Source: Lytechinus pictus (taxonomy: Eukaryota > Echinodermata > Echinoidea > Temnopleuroida > Toxopneustidae). Taken from it: DNA of 64,000 nt. The DNA lies in the NCBI RefSeq assembly GCF_037042905.1, contig NC_087257.1, positions 16,980,001 through 17,044,000 of the forward strand, written 5' to 3'. Below the pieces are notes generated by a model. It worked only from the letters and a program-made list of their open reading frames with translations. It was not told the DNA's origin and did not search any database. The position numbers were made by a program, and so were the translations under genes. Below are positions 11,561 to 23,820 of the stretch, piece after piece (the first letter of the stretch is position 1; each line of letters begins with the position of its first letter).

Positions 11561-12648
11561 TAGGGCCTTTTTACACGAGAATCTTGAATCATAATTATCA
11601 TGATGATATAGCATTTCGTCTTTAGAATAATTGTACCATTCACACGTTCACTCGAAAACTGTGATTTGAATTCGAATTCCTGAGCAAAGGCGGTATTGTG
11701 TCCTTGGTTACTTGTCAATTAAACCCAATTATAGCACTGCATCGCAAAAAAGAAACTACGATGAGTGCATCTACGGAAGTGCTTGAAAGGTCACGTAAGC
11801 TCCGCCCCTCAAAAGATGTTTTGGAGGTCAACCCTTTCAGTCGTAGATTTCGTACCGTAATTTGAGAGAAACTTAACTGGCCGCCCTTTCACACGGAACC
11901 AAAATCGTAATTTGAATGATTATTCCAGTGAAAAATAATTCTAATGACGAATTTTTAGCACGTGTAAAACCAAAACTAGAATCACGAACGCTATTTCCAA
12001 TCACAAATTCAAATTCTACTCCGGAGGTGAATTCCAGTTAAGTTTCACTCAAATTACGGTTTGGTTTCACACGTGCTAAAAATTCGTCATTATAATTATT
12101 TTTCACTGGAATCATCATTCAATTCAAATTACAATTTTGGTACCGTGTGAAAGGTCGGATAGATGTATTATGTCAGGTATTATGCTGAACTTCCTTTTTT
12201 TTGTTATATGTAGACAATTTTAGTATTATTGCCTTTCTGCATGCATGGGCCTTCAGGGCAGAAAATTTTCAAACTGATTACACTAATGTAATGATAATTA
12301 CTTGTTCGCCACTACTTCGGTCCATCGGGGAGGTGTTGACAGCAATTCAAAGAATACGGGGGGGGGGGGCTGTTATAATTTTTGTGATGATGAAATCCAT
12401 TCAGATTCTGAGGAAAGAGACAGGTTGAGAATTACAGTCTTATTACCCCCCTCTCTCTCTCTCCTTTCGTTGCACTAACCGCCCTTTGAATGATGATTCC
12501 AGCGAAAAATAATGCTAATGACGAATATTTAGCGCGTGTGAAACCAAACTAGGACATGATTAGAATCACGAACGCTAATCACAGTCACGATTACAACAGC
12601 AATCATCATTACAATGATGATTCAAGATTCACGTGTGAAAAGGCCCTA
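11561..12648. mobile_element. TIR element with nested inverted repeats
   Basis: The outer ends tagggcctttttacacgaga and acgtgtgaaaaggccctaaa are inverted repeats, continued inward by atcttgaatcat and atgattcaagat. A second inverted pair lies inside (about 11881-11960 against 12060-12155), with the words gcacgtgtaaaacca and tggtttcacacgtgc. A third partial repeat of the same arm lies at 12480-12560. A G run at 12359-12369 interrupts it. Confidence 0.65.
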
Positions 12649-12649
12649 A

Positions 12650-13256
12650 ATTAACACTGTTCTATTGAGAACTGTTATGGCACAACAATTTCCTCATTCA
12701 TTATCATTCGATTTTAAGTCATGCCAATAAAGTAATGAAAACTGCCTGCAAGTATTCTCGAGTGTTTCTCTGGGTGTCATCTTTTGCGTTTCGGACTCTA
12801 AATCTTGATTGACTCTTGTTCTCAGTTTCTTGAAATCACAGGCGTGCAGATGGGGGTGGGGGGCTTGGGGCCTACGAACCCCCCTCCCCCAAAAATGACC
12901 AAGAAAAAGGGGAGAAAAGGAAAGAAAAGAAGAGATAACGAATGAAATAATATATTATTTCTGAATATTATGTCTAAATCTGCCATCACATTTGATTTTT
13001 TTTCAGAAGTTAATTTTTTGTTGTTGAAATTTTATCCAAAACGCCATGCCTGGCCCCCTCAATTTTTTGCATCATTACGCTACCGATTGAAATAAACCAA
13101 ACAGCGGATCGTTACTTATAGTTCATGAAATAACTGGGATCAGTTGTCAATAGACTAAACGTGTCAAATTCTATACCGTAAAATTTGGATTTATGAAGAA
13201 GGTACAATTAAAAAAAATGTTATACAAAACGCTATGTCTGCCCCCTCAAATTTTTG
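12650..13256. other. No gene seen; degenerate repeat end
   Basis: Non-coding. Around 12840-12900 is a G/C-run repeat end (ggggtggggggcttggggcc and ccccccctccccc). Nothing further recognised. Confidence 0.4.
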
Positions 13257-13400
13257 GAGCGATAGCTCAGTCGGAATAGAGCATGGGTTCCGGATTTCGA
13301 TGACCCGGGTTCAATTCTCACCAGTGCGCAAGTGCCCTTTGGAAAGGCATTTATCCTCTTTACCAGGTCCCTCGCCGTCGGTCCTCTGGTTGCTTGCTTA
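13257..13400 (+). mobile_element. tRNA-derived SINE head, truncated
   Basis: agcgatagctcagtcgg (A box) and gggttcaattctc (B box) have tRNA spacing, followed by a body word aaggcatttatcctctt. The flanks do not form an acceptor stem, so this is a SINE fragment and not a functional tRNA. Confidence 0.6.
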
Positions 13401-13527
13401 CAAGCATTCATGTTTTCTTAGCAATCAGGTAAAAAAATCATCAACATTTATACGGGAAATTAATCGATTGAACAAGACCGTTTATGTGATCTATATTCAC
13501 CTGGGTCCCGGTTCATAAAGACTTGTT

Positions 13528-13700
13528 ATAATACCTCAGTCACAATAGCTCTACGGCGGCCGTACGGCGAGTCGAAAACAGCCGTTTTAACATTTTTGGG
13601 GTAATAGTTTATGTGGTTTGAATAAAAATGGATAAAACGGCTGTTTTCGACTCGCCGTATTGCTGCTGTAGAGCAAAATAATGTGACAAAGGTATCTTAT
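13528..13700. mobile_element. Foldback MITE with CGTACGGCGAGTCGAAAACA arms, copy 2
   Basis: Outer ends atacctcagtcaca and tgtgacaaaggtat, then inner arms cgtacggcgagtcgaaaaca and tgttttcgactcgccgta, form an almost complete hairpin. The loop again contains a gtttgaataaaaatg word, shared in opposite sense with the copy at 7345-7500. Confidence 0.8.
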
Positions 13701-13701
13701 T

Positions 13702-14377
13702 AGGTGGTCTGTCATTAAGATGACAGATCACCTATTATATTCGTCAGAATTTTCTTTATTTTTATTGCCAAATCTTTGTCCACCTCTATCTCAAAATCGG
13801 GCATGTCAATTTCCTTGATTTTCATGTCATGTATGGGCATCATTATGGACATGGGAATGGAAACTTTTCAAGGTTATCAAATCATGATGACGTCATCTAG
13901 GCGCCATTTTGTAAAATTAAATGATTGATCATATCATCGCAACTAATCATCAAAAATCATCCATATTTGCATCATATCAAGTTCAGGTGACAGGTCATCA
14001 GGACATATCATCAGAGGTCATGCAAAGGTCACGACGCGCACGTACGCGCGCGTCAAAATTTTAAATTTCCCCAAATCGACCGTGGTCAAGTTTGGGTACG
14101 TTTCTGGTCATTTTGAGCATGTCAAGAATTTGCGCGCGCACAGGTATGCGTGCGCGTTCTTGCACCTACCATCGTTATGCATCTTCGAGTCATCATTTCT
14201 TTCATGTCTTTCCATTGTTCATTATCTTCTGATTAATTTGATACCTCATTCAGCCTCTTACGACCAATAATACGGGAATGCGCGTCCATTCAAATTTGCA
14301 TTACGCGCGCGTAAATGGGCTAAAATATGCCTATATAAAATTCACTGTAGCTCTTCAGGGAGTCCGTTGACCCCAAT
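13702..14377 (+). repeat. 676-bp direct repeat, first copy
   Basis: Matches 14860-15535 base for base as far as I can follow, at an offset of 1158. It contains a CGCGCG-rich patch (gcgcacgtacgcgcgcg) within AT-rich DNA and a short frame identical in both copies that has no known product. Confidence 0.85.
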
Positions 14378-14751
14378 TTTTCTTTTCATATTCGAATAGA
14401 GTATGAATAGGAGATATGATTTCATGCCACATTTGACTCTTAATTACATCGTGACGTCATCAAAATGGCGTCGGAACTAAGAACAAGTGTTTTCTGTTTC
14501 ATGATGTCACCACAGTCATTTAAATTGATTTTAATTCCGTAAATCTTGGTCTGTTCTCGCCAAATTTTCAATATGTTTTAGCTTAGAATGTATCCTTTAG
14601 ACAATATCTCCACTGTTTCATTTTAAAGCTTGTACTATTCTCAAAACTAGAATTTGTAGAGTTTTGTCATCATGCCAATTTGGAATTGCAAGAATGTACA
14701 TTCAATGTCAAGTTGACAATATGTTTCCTATTTTGCTCTCTGTGCTTGTCG

Positions 14752-14851
14752 AACACACTGTGGCCGACTGGATAACACACCTGACTGGTATACCAGGGTT
14801 CGGTGGTTCAAACCTCGCTGGACCCCCTTTTTTTTTTTTTTTTTTTTTTGG
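14752..14851 (+). mobile_element. tRNA-like SINE head followed by poly-T
   Basis: tggccgactggataaca (A-box-like) and ggtggttcaaacctcgc (B box) with tRNA spacing, followed by a run of about 20 T. It lies between the two copies of the 676-bp repeat. Confidence 0.45.
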
Positions 14852-14859
14852 TCCTTTTT

Positions 14860-15535
14860 AGGTGGTCTGTCATTAAGATGACAGATCACCTATTATATTC
14901 GTCAGAATTTTCTTTATTTTTATTGCCAAATCTTTGTCCACCTCTATCTCAAAATCGGGCATGTCAATTTCCTTGATTTTCATGTCATGTATGGGCATCA
15001 TTATGGACATGGGAATGGAAACTTTTCAAGGTTATCAAATCATGATGACGTCATCTAGGCGCCATTTTGTAAAATTAAATGATTGATCATATCATCGCAA
15101 CTAATCATCAAAAATCATCCATATTTGCATCATATCAAGTTCAGGTGACAGGTCATCAGGACATATCATCAGAGGTCATGCAAAGGTCACGACGCGCACG
15201 TACGCGCGCGTCAAAATTTTAAATTTCCCCAAATCGACCGTGGTCAAGTTTGGGTACGTTTCTGGTCATTTTGAGCATGTCAAGAATTTGCGCGCGCACA
15301 GGTATGCGTGCGCGTTCTTGCACCTACCATCGTTATGCATCTTCGAGTCATCATTTCTTTCATGTCTTTCCATTGTTCATTATCTTCTGATTAATTTGAT
15401 ACCTCATTCAGCCTCTTACGACCAATAATACGGGAATGCGCGTCCATTCAAATTTGCATTACGCGCGCGTAAATGGGCTAAAATATGCCTATATAAAATT
15501 CACTGTAGCTCTTCAGGGAGTCCGTTGACCCCAAA
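14860..15535 (+). repeat. 676-bp direct repeat, second copy
   Basis: Second copy of the block at 13702-14377, again starting at the AGGTGGTCTGTCAT hairpin. The sequences part company right after ccgttgacccca. Confidence 0.85.
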
Positions 15536-17037
15536 TTTTTTCTCACTCTTTTATATATTCAATATTTCATTTGGAGATTTTGTAATTACGTCAATTTTAA
15601 GTTATTAGTGAAAATTACATATTTCCGCAACAAACGTCAATGACTTGACCGTATCTTCGTTTTTACTGGTCAGTTTTCTTCCAAATTTTGATATCGTATA
15701 GTGAAGACAATTCTCTACAAATAACGTGTGAATAATTTTGACTTTTGACCACAGCATCAATGTGTTATGATGTGTTTAAATTTTTGCAAATTTTTTCTGG
15801 ACGTAATTTTTGAGAAATTCTTTAGAGAAATGTTTTATTAACCAATTGTACAGTCTTCCTGAAAATTTCAAGCCCACTTGCCTTGCATTTTTTTATGTAG
15901 GACAATTTTTGTAATTTTGCCGGAACTTTTTAAGGGGCAATTTTAACATTGTAAAACATCATTTATGTATTTTTTAGTAAACGCTGCAATATTTAAACGC
16001 TATTGGGTTGAAAATTTTCATTCCGGACATTTTGCGGAAATTCCTGGATTTTTTTCTGTTTGTTCATTTTTACTTAATATAACATATAACAAATTTTCAG
16101 GTACCTTCTGTGAAATGAAAAAATTGTGCAATTTAGTTAATTACACATGTTCCCGAAATTTTGCGGGAAAATTGCCAGTATTTGAATCTTTTACCTGACT
16201 TTTTTTCAGTAAAAATCATCAAGAAAGAATTTTCAAGTAAATGTCAAAGTCATACACAATTAATAAATGGATATTGAAAATTTTTGACGGAAAATATTAT
16301 TTGAAATGTTTAAAAATTTTCAGAAATTTGGCAAACATTTACAAAAAAATCTGGTTCTTTTATCAAATACATCACTCATGAGTTTTGAGGTGAATGCTGT
16401 GAAATTATAGCATTATGAAACTTCTCATTAAAATCTATTGAAATGTAGCAGAAAATTTGAACAAAAATATTTAAGATATTTTAGCTTTTAAAAAGTATCA
16501 CCTATGAATTTTCAAGTATTCTGTGAAATTAATACCCACTGACATTGTGAAATGTCAGTGGGTGAAATTAAAAAAAAAATGCTCAAAGTACAAAGAATTT
16601 TTAACAAGAATTTGCATAAAAAACATCAAACTGTCGATTAAAAATTAGCTGCTGTGAAAATTAAGGCGCCTTTCATTGCGCAATTTTGGAAAGCCAATTT
16701 CGGTAAAATCGTCTGAGATTTTTGGAGAGTTTTTAAGCCGGCATTTTACGTGCTCCTAACTTTATTTCGTATTTAACATATTGCATTATCACCACCATCA
16801 TTATAATCATCACGATTGTCATCACTACATTTATAATCACATTTAGCAATGGTCAAAATTTATTCCTTTGATGTCTATGATCAAGATTATCAATCATATC
16901 TGAATGATTCATTCCCGGGATTCATTTTATACAACATTAGCCGACAATGAATGAAAAATCATGACAGACCACCTAATTCGTCCGCATGACGAATTAAAAT
17001 CTAGTTAGTCTAATTCTCATGAGACTAATACTCAGTT

Positions 17038-17470
17038 GGTCTAATGGGTTGTTGCAAGAAGCTTGCGATCAATTGCAAGTCTATTTTTGGTTTGTAAATC
17101 AATTCTATGTCTTGCAATTGATTGCAAATTTGTGATTGATTGCTAACTTGCTCTTTGGAACAAGGAGATTATTCTGATTTGCTACAGCTTACGTTGATCT
17201 ATCAATTGTAAAACTGAAACAAATATTTTCTTCCAACACCCCTAAGTTTCACTTCATCTACTTATTATTTCTAACTTTGTCAAAATAATGAAAGTTTGGT
17301 TTATAAACGGTTCATTTATTCATAAAGGCTAATGGGGTGTTGCAAGAAACTTTTGATCATTTGCAAGTCTACTTTTGGTCCCTAAATCAATCACAAGTCT
17401 TGTAATTAATTGTAAATTTGCGATTGATTGCTAATCTGTTCTTGAAACAAGGAGTGTAATCTGATTGGCT
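17038..17470. repeat. Diverged direct repeat pair with TGTTGCAAGAA words
   Basis: About 130 bases at 17038-17170 recur, diverged, at 17330-17465 (gggttgttgcaagaagc against ggggtgttgcaagaaac; gattgattgctaa in both). The same word forms the outer ends of the elements at 23170-23820 and 32345-33005. Confidence 0.6.
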
Positions 17471-18064
17471 CCAGTTAAAAGTGATTTAGTCATTGTAAAA
17501 TTGCAATATAATATTTAGAATATTAGACAGATTGGTCCTTATTCCGAGATCGGGTTTGATAAAACTCTGGTTTAAAGTTGTGGTTTAACTATGGATAGCC
17601 AATAGTGGCATGAATCTCTCACAGTATAATTTTAATTTATCAACTCGTTTTTCTCTGAAATCATCTGTTTCGGACGGAAAAATTATATAGATTTCTTCAT
17701 CATTCACAAGTTAGGAAAGAGCACAGTAAACATAAGAAACATACAATGTAAGGAAAATGTTGACATTTTTTGCTTTCCATAATTTTAGCAGAGTTAACCC
17801 ATGGTCTAAGTTAAACCTGACTTCAGAATACGTGCCAATTGGTATCGACTTCCTGAAATTAGACCAAGGGTAAGTGGGTTAATGGCAATTAGACCAAATG
17901 GTTAGTAGACACCTGACTGGCTGTAGACGAACTCGGATTAGACCATGCGAGATGAGGCCTAACGGAAAGTATAGACGAAATGGATGTAGATCAAGTGGCA
18001 ATTTACGGTTGAAATTATGGCCTGATAGAATATATTCCGTGAAATACTGGACAGCTGATTATTC

Positions 18065-18118
18065 CAAGGAGATATCACTCTATATATATAGGGTTAGGGT
18101 AAGAGTGATATCTCCTTG
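18065..18118. repeat. Perfect 17-bp hairpin with TTAGGG-containing loop
   Basis: caaggagatatcactct is followed after a 20-base loop (atatatata then gggttagggta) by agagtgatatctccttg, its exact reverse complement. The equivalent site in unit 2 (about 26625-26682) has one mismatch and two extra bases. Confidence 0.8.
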
Positions 18119-19119
18119 ATTATTCAAAATTGTTTGAAATAATGCCATTGAAACACATACACCAAAAAACCCAAACAAACTCATCCGAACAACACCATAA
18201 CCAAGAAATCATATTACAACTCCACCCTCTACCAAAACACATAATAACCCACACACAGAGAAATTAGATTGTTGTGTAGATGAAAGAATATCATAATACC
18301 TGAAGGAGTAAAAAATTACAGGATATATTAGTGTAAGCAAAAGAACGACACAGTAATGGCTTAAGACCCCCCCCCCCCCCAAAAAAAAAAAATGAAGACA
18401 TTTTGGGGAAAAATTACCTGTACTGTATTAGGATGATATAAAAGATATATGAATACCAATGACTCTGCCCTTTTAGGCTGAGGACAACGAACGTAGAGGG
18501 CAGCAGTTAACACCTCAAAGTTCGTTGGCTGAGGATAAAGAGTGATCACCTTAAATCATGTTCAGTTAGTTATTTTTTTCATTAGTTTTTCTTTTGGTGC
18601 AGTTGAATAGCATTTTCTTTTTTGGAAGTATTTATAGCAGCTGTTTAGTAAGTGAACTTTATTTAAAAAGAGACACGCTTTGCTCTTACATGTACCTTCG
18701 CTGACCTTCAATACCTGTAAAAAAATAACAGAAATTAAGTGATCACCTCAACTATGCAAGAACAAAAACAAACTGATTAATGAAAAGACAGGGTGTATTT
18801 TGCATAAACATTGTCAATTTATTTGTTTAAAACAAAACATACAAGTCCATATACTTTGCCATTACATCTGTGTAAAATAAACAAGTCTTATAGTACAATA
18901 AGTGAAAATTTATCAAAAAAACATTATACCATCATAGACCAACTCCAGACAAAGATGTTAACATTCCAACAATTGTTCGTAACAAATCACAATTTCTACG
19001 CACCTCCTCAGAAGCAGATTTTGCATTATAGACACCTAATAAATATTAAGGTGTTTCTGAAAATTTGTTGATATTAAATTGTTGGAAGCAATAGCACAAT
19101 TGTTTGGACTTAAAGTCTA

Positions 19120-20183
19120 CACTGCAAAACTTTTGGTGCTAACCCCCACACAAGTTTGTGTCCCTTAAGGAGTAAGAGGACCACACAGTGAGGTGTTAAA
19201 ATTACACCTTCAGGTTTAAACATATCATCAAAGAATGTGATAGTAACAAGCAAAGGTGTTGTAGTAATGACACCCATGGATGTTGAGCTAACACCAAAAG
19301 ATTTACACCGGAGTAAAATAGCTGTTGTGCATTCACTATGAACACCGATCAACACTAGTTTTTGCTGTGGTTATCTCCACAGTTGTTGCTGTGGTTATTT
19401 CCACAGATGTTGCTGTGGTCAACTTCACAGTTTTTGCTGTGGTCAATGTCTCAGTTTTTGCTGTGGTCAAATTCATAGGTTTTGCTGAGGTCAACCTTTA
19501 CAGATTTTGCTGTGATCCATCGCTATTCCAATATGGAATTATATCACAATAAGATTATTACATACATGATTAACATATAGATATTTCAGGAGAATCTTTA
19601 ATTGTACTTGTGTTGCAAGAAAATATTTGCAATTACAAATTTCAGTTTCAAATTCACAAGTTAGAGATCAGTTTCAACCAAAGCAATCAATTTATTTTGG
19701 TTGATAAAAAAAGCAGACCAGAAATCAATTGCAAATTTAGTTATTAAAAGACAAATGACTGATTTTAGAAATTAAACTTGACTTCCTATATTTGAACAAA
19801 AAATATGACATTTAGACCACAGTACGTAACACCAAAGGCTGTGATCTTTTATGTACAGTAAATCGGTGTAATACCATTGGAATAACCACCATTGGAATAA
19901 AAATGAACACCATGAATATCGGTGTTTACTAAACACCAGTAGAGTGTCAAAATATCACTGTCTGCAGTGCCAAATTAACACTTAAAAGTGCTACATTGGT
20001 ATTATAACACCATTGCCGTACTATTTTAACACTTGTTGGTGTTGTCTTCTTTTCACTTCATATTTCCTTTCTCTTAACCGCTTGGAGGCAATTTGCAAAT
20101 TTGCGGTATATAAAATTATTATTATTGTGTTGGATCTAACAACCATAATCAAAAATCTAAAAAACACTCTTATTGCAGGGTAA
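19120..20183. mobile_element. MITE-like element containing the 24-bp minisatellite, unit 1
   Basis: The left end is tacactgcaaaacttttggtg. The far side is rich in the inverted word caccaa/ttggtgtt and ends near ttattgcagggta. Internal words (gtgttaaaatta, taacaccattg) face each other. The unit 2 counterpart is about 27688-29682. Boundaries are approximate. Confidence 0.45.
19358..19512. repeat. 24-bp minisatellite, short allele (unit 1)
   Basis: Six to seven degenerate units of tttttgctgtggttatctcc plus acag. The tract corresponds to the much longer array at 27918-28380 in unit 2. Confidence 0.9.
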
Positions 20184-20585
20184 GCATAGTATCATTGCGA
20201 GTTTGCATGACTTTGTAGGTGAAATAAAAGTTTTCATTTACAGTGTAAACATACAGTATATCTCATGAGGGTCATTTTATTAACAAATGAGGCATTGAAC
20301 ATTATCGGTGATTGGATTTACATACACAGCCTTAGGTAAGGCAAGAACGGTAGCCAATTTACTACAATAGCTTCCTTGGAGTATTTAAATTGAAAATACA
20401 TCACAGCACATTGATGAACAGTAAAGTTAATTAACATCATTTTAGTAACTACCTAAGCTGCACAATGAATAGCATCACATTACTCCCTAATGATTATTGT
20501 AATGAATGCCCTTGATTTTTTTTTAAAGTATTAATTCATATGTTAAGTAATTAATTTGCTTTACAGTGACTATTCATACAGTTTA

Positions 20586-20665
20586 CATTCATTCATTCAT
20601 TCATTCATTTATTCATTCATTCAGCCATTCACATATCCCTTCACTCATTCATTCATTCATTGAAT
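20586..20665. repeat. (ATTC)n microsatellite
   Basis: Two runs of attc separated by agccattcacatatcccttc. The unit 2 counterpart near 30047-30097 is shorter. Confidence 0.9.
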
Positions 20666-21336
20666 TTAATACTGCTATGATTATTGATTAAAACTAAAGT
20701 ATGTATGTACACTGCCACAGTAAAAAAAAAGCAGGTGTCCACAGCACTGACAGAGACCTCTATGTATGTCAACTTTATGAAGTCAAGAAAAATAAAGTTA
20801 ACCTATCAGACAATATCTGACCTACCACCCCAAAACCACCAATAAGTCGCCAGGTAAGCTTCTCTGTAAATAGCCAAGATAGTAATTTAGTCTCCAAAAA
20901 CCAAAAATAGAAAAATAGCTTATCTGAAAGAGCAATTTTTCTTCTTCATACTGTGAAAATTTGAAGTCGTGAAGTTGGATAAAAGAAAAGATACAAGAGT
21001 TTCTTGGACACTGCTTGCTTTCGGACTGCTTGGAAGTTTCACTGAGATTACACAGTATGCACGTCTCATGCTTGAGTGAACCCTGAACTTCAAACCTTGT
21101 TTTCTCATTTTTTTAAAAGCTCTTGCTGAATTTCCTCTGCATTCAATCAAGCACTTGTAATGGTTATTGTTGGTCAATTCTAACATATTATATTTCACTT
21201 TAAAGCTTAGAAACTAGAAAGTGAATTATCAAGCTCCATAAAAACCTCAACATTCATTTTGGTCGACGTATTGTTGGTTTTGGGGTGGCAGGTCACATAT
21301 AAACTAAATTCACTTTCATCAAAGTTGAAACACAAA

Positions 21337-22041
21337 GGCCCGAATTCACAAAGGTGGTTTTGAAAACCCACGGTTGAGTCCATGGTTTATGCAGATTTCC
21401 TGTATAAATTACGCTTAATTCAGCGCGTATCGGGTGCGTGTATAAAACATGTCAAATGCTGATGCGCGCTTTTGTCAGTGCGCCAAATTGACGCCCGTTA
21501 CCATGGTTAGATACGCTATTTTATTCATGAGTCCACTGTTTGAAGAGTGGACTCATGAATAAAATAGCATGGATAACCATTGGTTTTGGGGTGGCAGGTC
21601 ACATATAAACTAAATTCACTTTCATCAAAGTTGAAACACAAAGGCCCGAATTCACAAAGGTGGTTTTGAAAACCCACGGTTGAGTCCATGGTTTATGCAG
21701 ATTTCCTGTATAAATTACGCTTAATTCAGCGCGTATCGGGTGCGTGTATAAAACATGTCCAATGCTGATGCGCGCTTTTGTCAGTGCGCCAAATTGACGC
21801 CCGTTACCATGGTTAGATACGCTATTTTATTCATGAGTCCACTGTTTGAAGAGTGGACTCATGAATAAAATAGCATGGATAACCATGGCAACAGGAGTCA
21901 ATTTGGCGCACTGACAAAAGCGTGCATCAGCATTGGACATGTTTTATATACGCGCTAAATTAAGCGTAATTTATACAGGAAATCTGCATAAACCATGGAC
22001 TCAACCGTGGGTTTTCAAAACCACCTTTGTGAATTCGGTCC
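21337..22041. mobile_element. Palindromic MITE with GGCCCGAATTCACAAAGGTG ends, with duplicated left arm
   Basis: The left end ggcccgaattcacaaaggtg and the right end cacctttgtgaattcggtcc are inverted. The arms continue inward (ccacggttgagtccatggtt against aaccatggactcaaccgtgg) to a centre at gagtccactgtttgaagagtggactc. In this copy the left arm plus host flank (from about 21278) is repeated in tandem from about 21580. Confidence 0.85.
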
Positions 22042-23169
22042 AAAGAAATTTCCAAGACTTGAGTCCAGTAAACCAAATTAAAGCTTGTAAGCCCAACAAA
22101 ACAATTGGCAAACCCATTTTCTAACATAGAGTATGATAAAGAGTAGAATGATCTAAAACTGACATAATTTTATGGCATCCACAACAAATTACAACAGAAA
22201 ATAACAGAAATTTAATGTCATGCAAGGCCGGTCCTCGCACACGGTAAATACATGTACATTTCAGCAGCAAATGTACATGGAGGTGATCTTACAAAAATGA
22301 TTGATATTTTTAGCAGCTCATGTCATTAGATGTTTTAATAGTCACTATTCATCATAACCTGCCTCCTGCAATGTCATCATAGATTTGCAATCAATCCTTC
22401 CTAAAACCAGGATGGACAATTTGGGATCCTTTCTAAAGCTAAATTCAAGAAAAAACAACTTGATTTAAAAGCATAAATCATCAGTTGAACTAAAAAATAA
22501 TGCAATACTACATGTACATCAACTGCATTCTCAAAAAAGGCATTGATATTTTCAATTTCATCTTATTTGTGCAAATTATCTGGCAATAAATAACAGCATA
22601 TCATAGTTTTGCAGCATTCAAAAATTGAAAATTGTCATAATTTTGTCAAAATCAATCAAGAAAGTAAACCACAATAAGCAGACTATCGTCATGATACAGT
22701 TGCAAAGCACAAACAAATACATGTAAATAAACTTGATAATCAACATTTGAAAATAAAATATTTGTTCAGATTGCACTCATAGACTATCAAATCCTGTATT
22801 ATGAATTTATAAGAAATATACAATGATTAATCATAATTAAGATAATATGTACATTGCTGTCCAAAAGTTACATGTTTACATAATAATTTTAATATCAAAT
22901 ATAATACAAGGCTCTCTTCATACGCAAAGCACATAATTTCAATAGTTGGAGAAGACAGCAACTTCAGGAAGACGATTCAAGGCAGAACAGCCACATTGAA
23001 CAAGTCCAGTAATCCCTGCTTATTACCCACAATGCAACATTTTGATGTGAAGTCTCATAATGTGACAACAAATTCATCGACTATATCACAAAGTTGTCTT
23101 GGAAAGGATCAAAATGATTACAGTACAACTTCAAATATTCTAATTGACCAATAAACAGTCAAACCTGTC

Positions 23170-23820
23170 TTTAGGGGGTGTTGTGAAAAATATTTGCAAT
23201 TGATTGCAAATTTCAGTTGATAATTTCCAAATGATATATCAATTGTAACTATAGAACTATAGCAAATTTGATCTTTATTTCATGTTGCAAGAAGCAGACG
23301 AGGGCCCTGTCTTACAAAGAGTTGCGATTGATCAGATCGATCAATCACAACTATGGACGGCCAGCAACGTCTAAAATGTTTTCTAGATATGACATAAATT
23401 ACATAAATTCATTGTTTTTTGACAATTTGGTGTGTTCGCCTTTGTTTGCAAAGGACATTTGACCAATTTTATGTAGAAAAAATTATGGTAGGGATGGATT
23501 TCCATAGAGTTACGATTGATCCAATCAACCTTAACTATATGGAAATCCATCTATCTCAATTTTATTCAACGGGAAATTTGCACAATGTCCTTTGTAACGA
23601 AGAGAAGCATACAGAATTTTCAAGAAAACAATGAATGTATGAATGAACAACATACACCCTGTATGTAGGAAATATTTTGGATTAACATGCATTTTAGATG
23701 TTGACATTGCTGGCTTTCCATAGTTGTGATTGATCAGATCAATCACAACTCTTTGTAAGAAGGGGCCCAGCGATCAAGTTCGTATGTAGTTGCAAGTTTC
23801 TTTCAACATCCCATTAGTGT
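23170..23820. mobile_element. Nested pair of MITEs, unit 1
   Basis: An outer element with ends ggggtgttgtgaaaaatatt and tttctttcaacatcccatta encloses a GGGCCCC-type MITE at 23302-23768 (ends gggccctgtcttacaaagag and ctctttgtaagaaggggccc). The same nest is at about 32345-33005 in unit 2, so it predates the duplication. Confidence 0.75.

Larger units (their letters stand above)
13702..16974. mobile_element. Composite TIR element bounded by AGGTGGTCTGTCAT
   Basis: Begins aggtggtctgtcat and ends with the reverse complement atgacagaccacct (16961-16974), both flanked by TA-containing sequence. The left end is itself a short hairpin (aggtggtctgtcat taa gatgacagatcacct). The first 676 bases are repeated essentially exactly at 14860-15535. 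The interior after 15540 is very AT-rich, with repeated ttttgcggaaatt words. No transposase is visible. Confidence 0.55.

Noticed and set aside
13702-15535. LTR retrotransposon with 676-bp LTRs
   Set aside because: Only 482 bases lie between the copies, with no gag/pol, primer site or polypurine tract. The copies do not start TG and end CA.
18361-18549. Frame with PTNFEVLTAALYVRCPQPKR after an acceptor-like tcag, also in unit 2
   Set aside because: The word lies on a small inverted repeat (caacgaac/gttcgttg), has no donor or neighbouring exon and matches no family I know.
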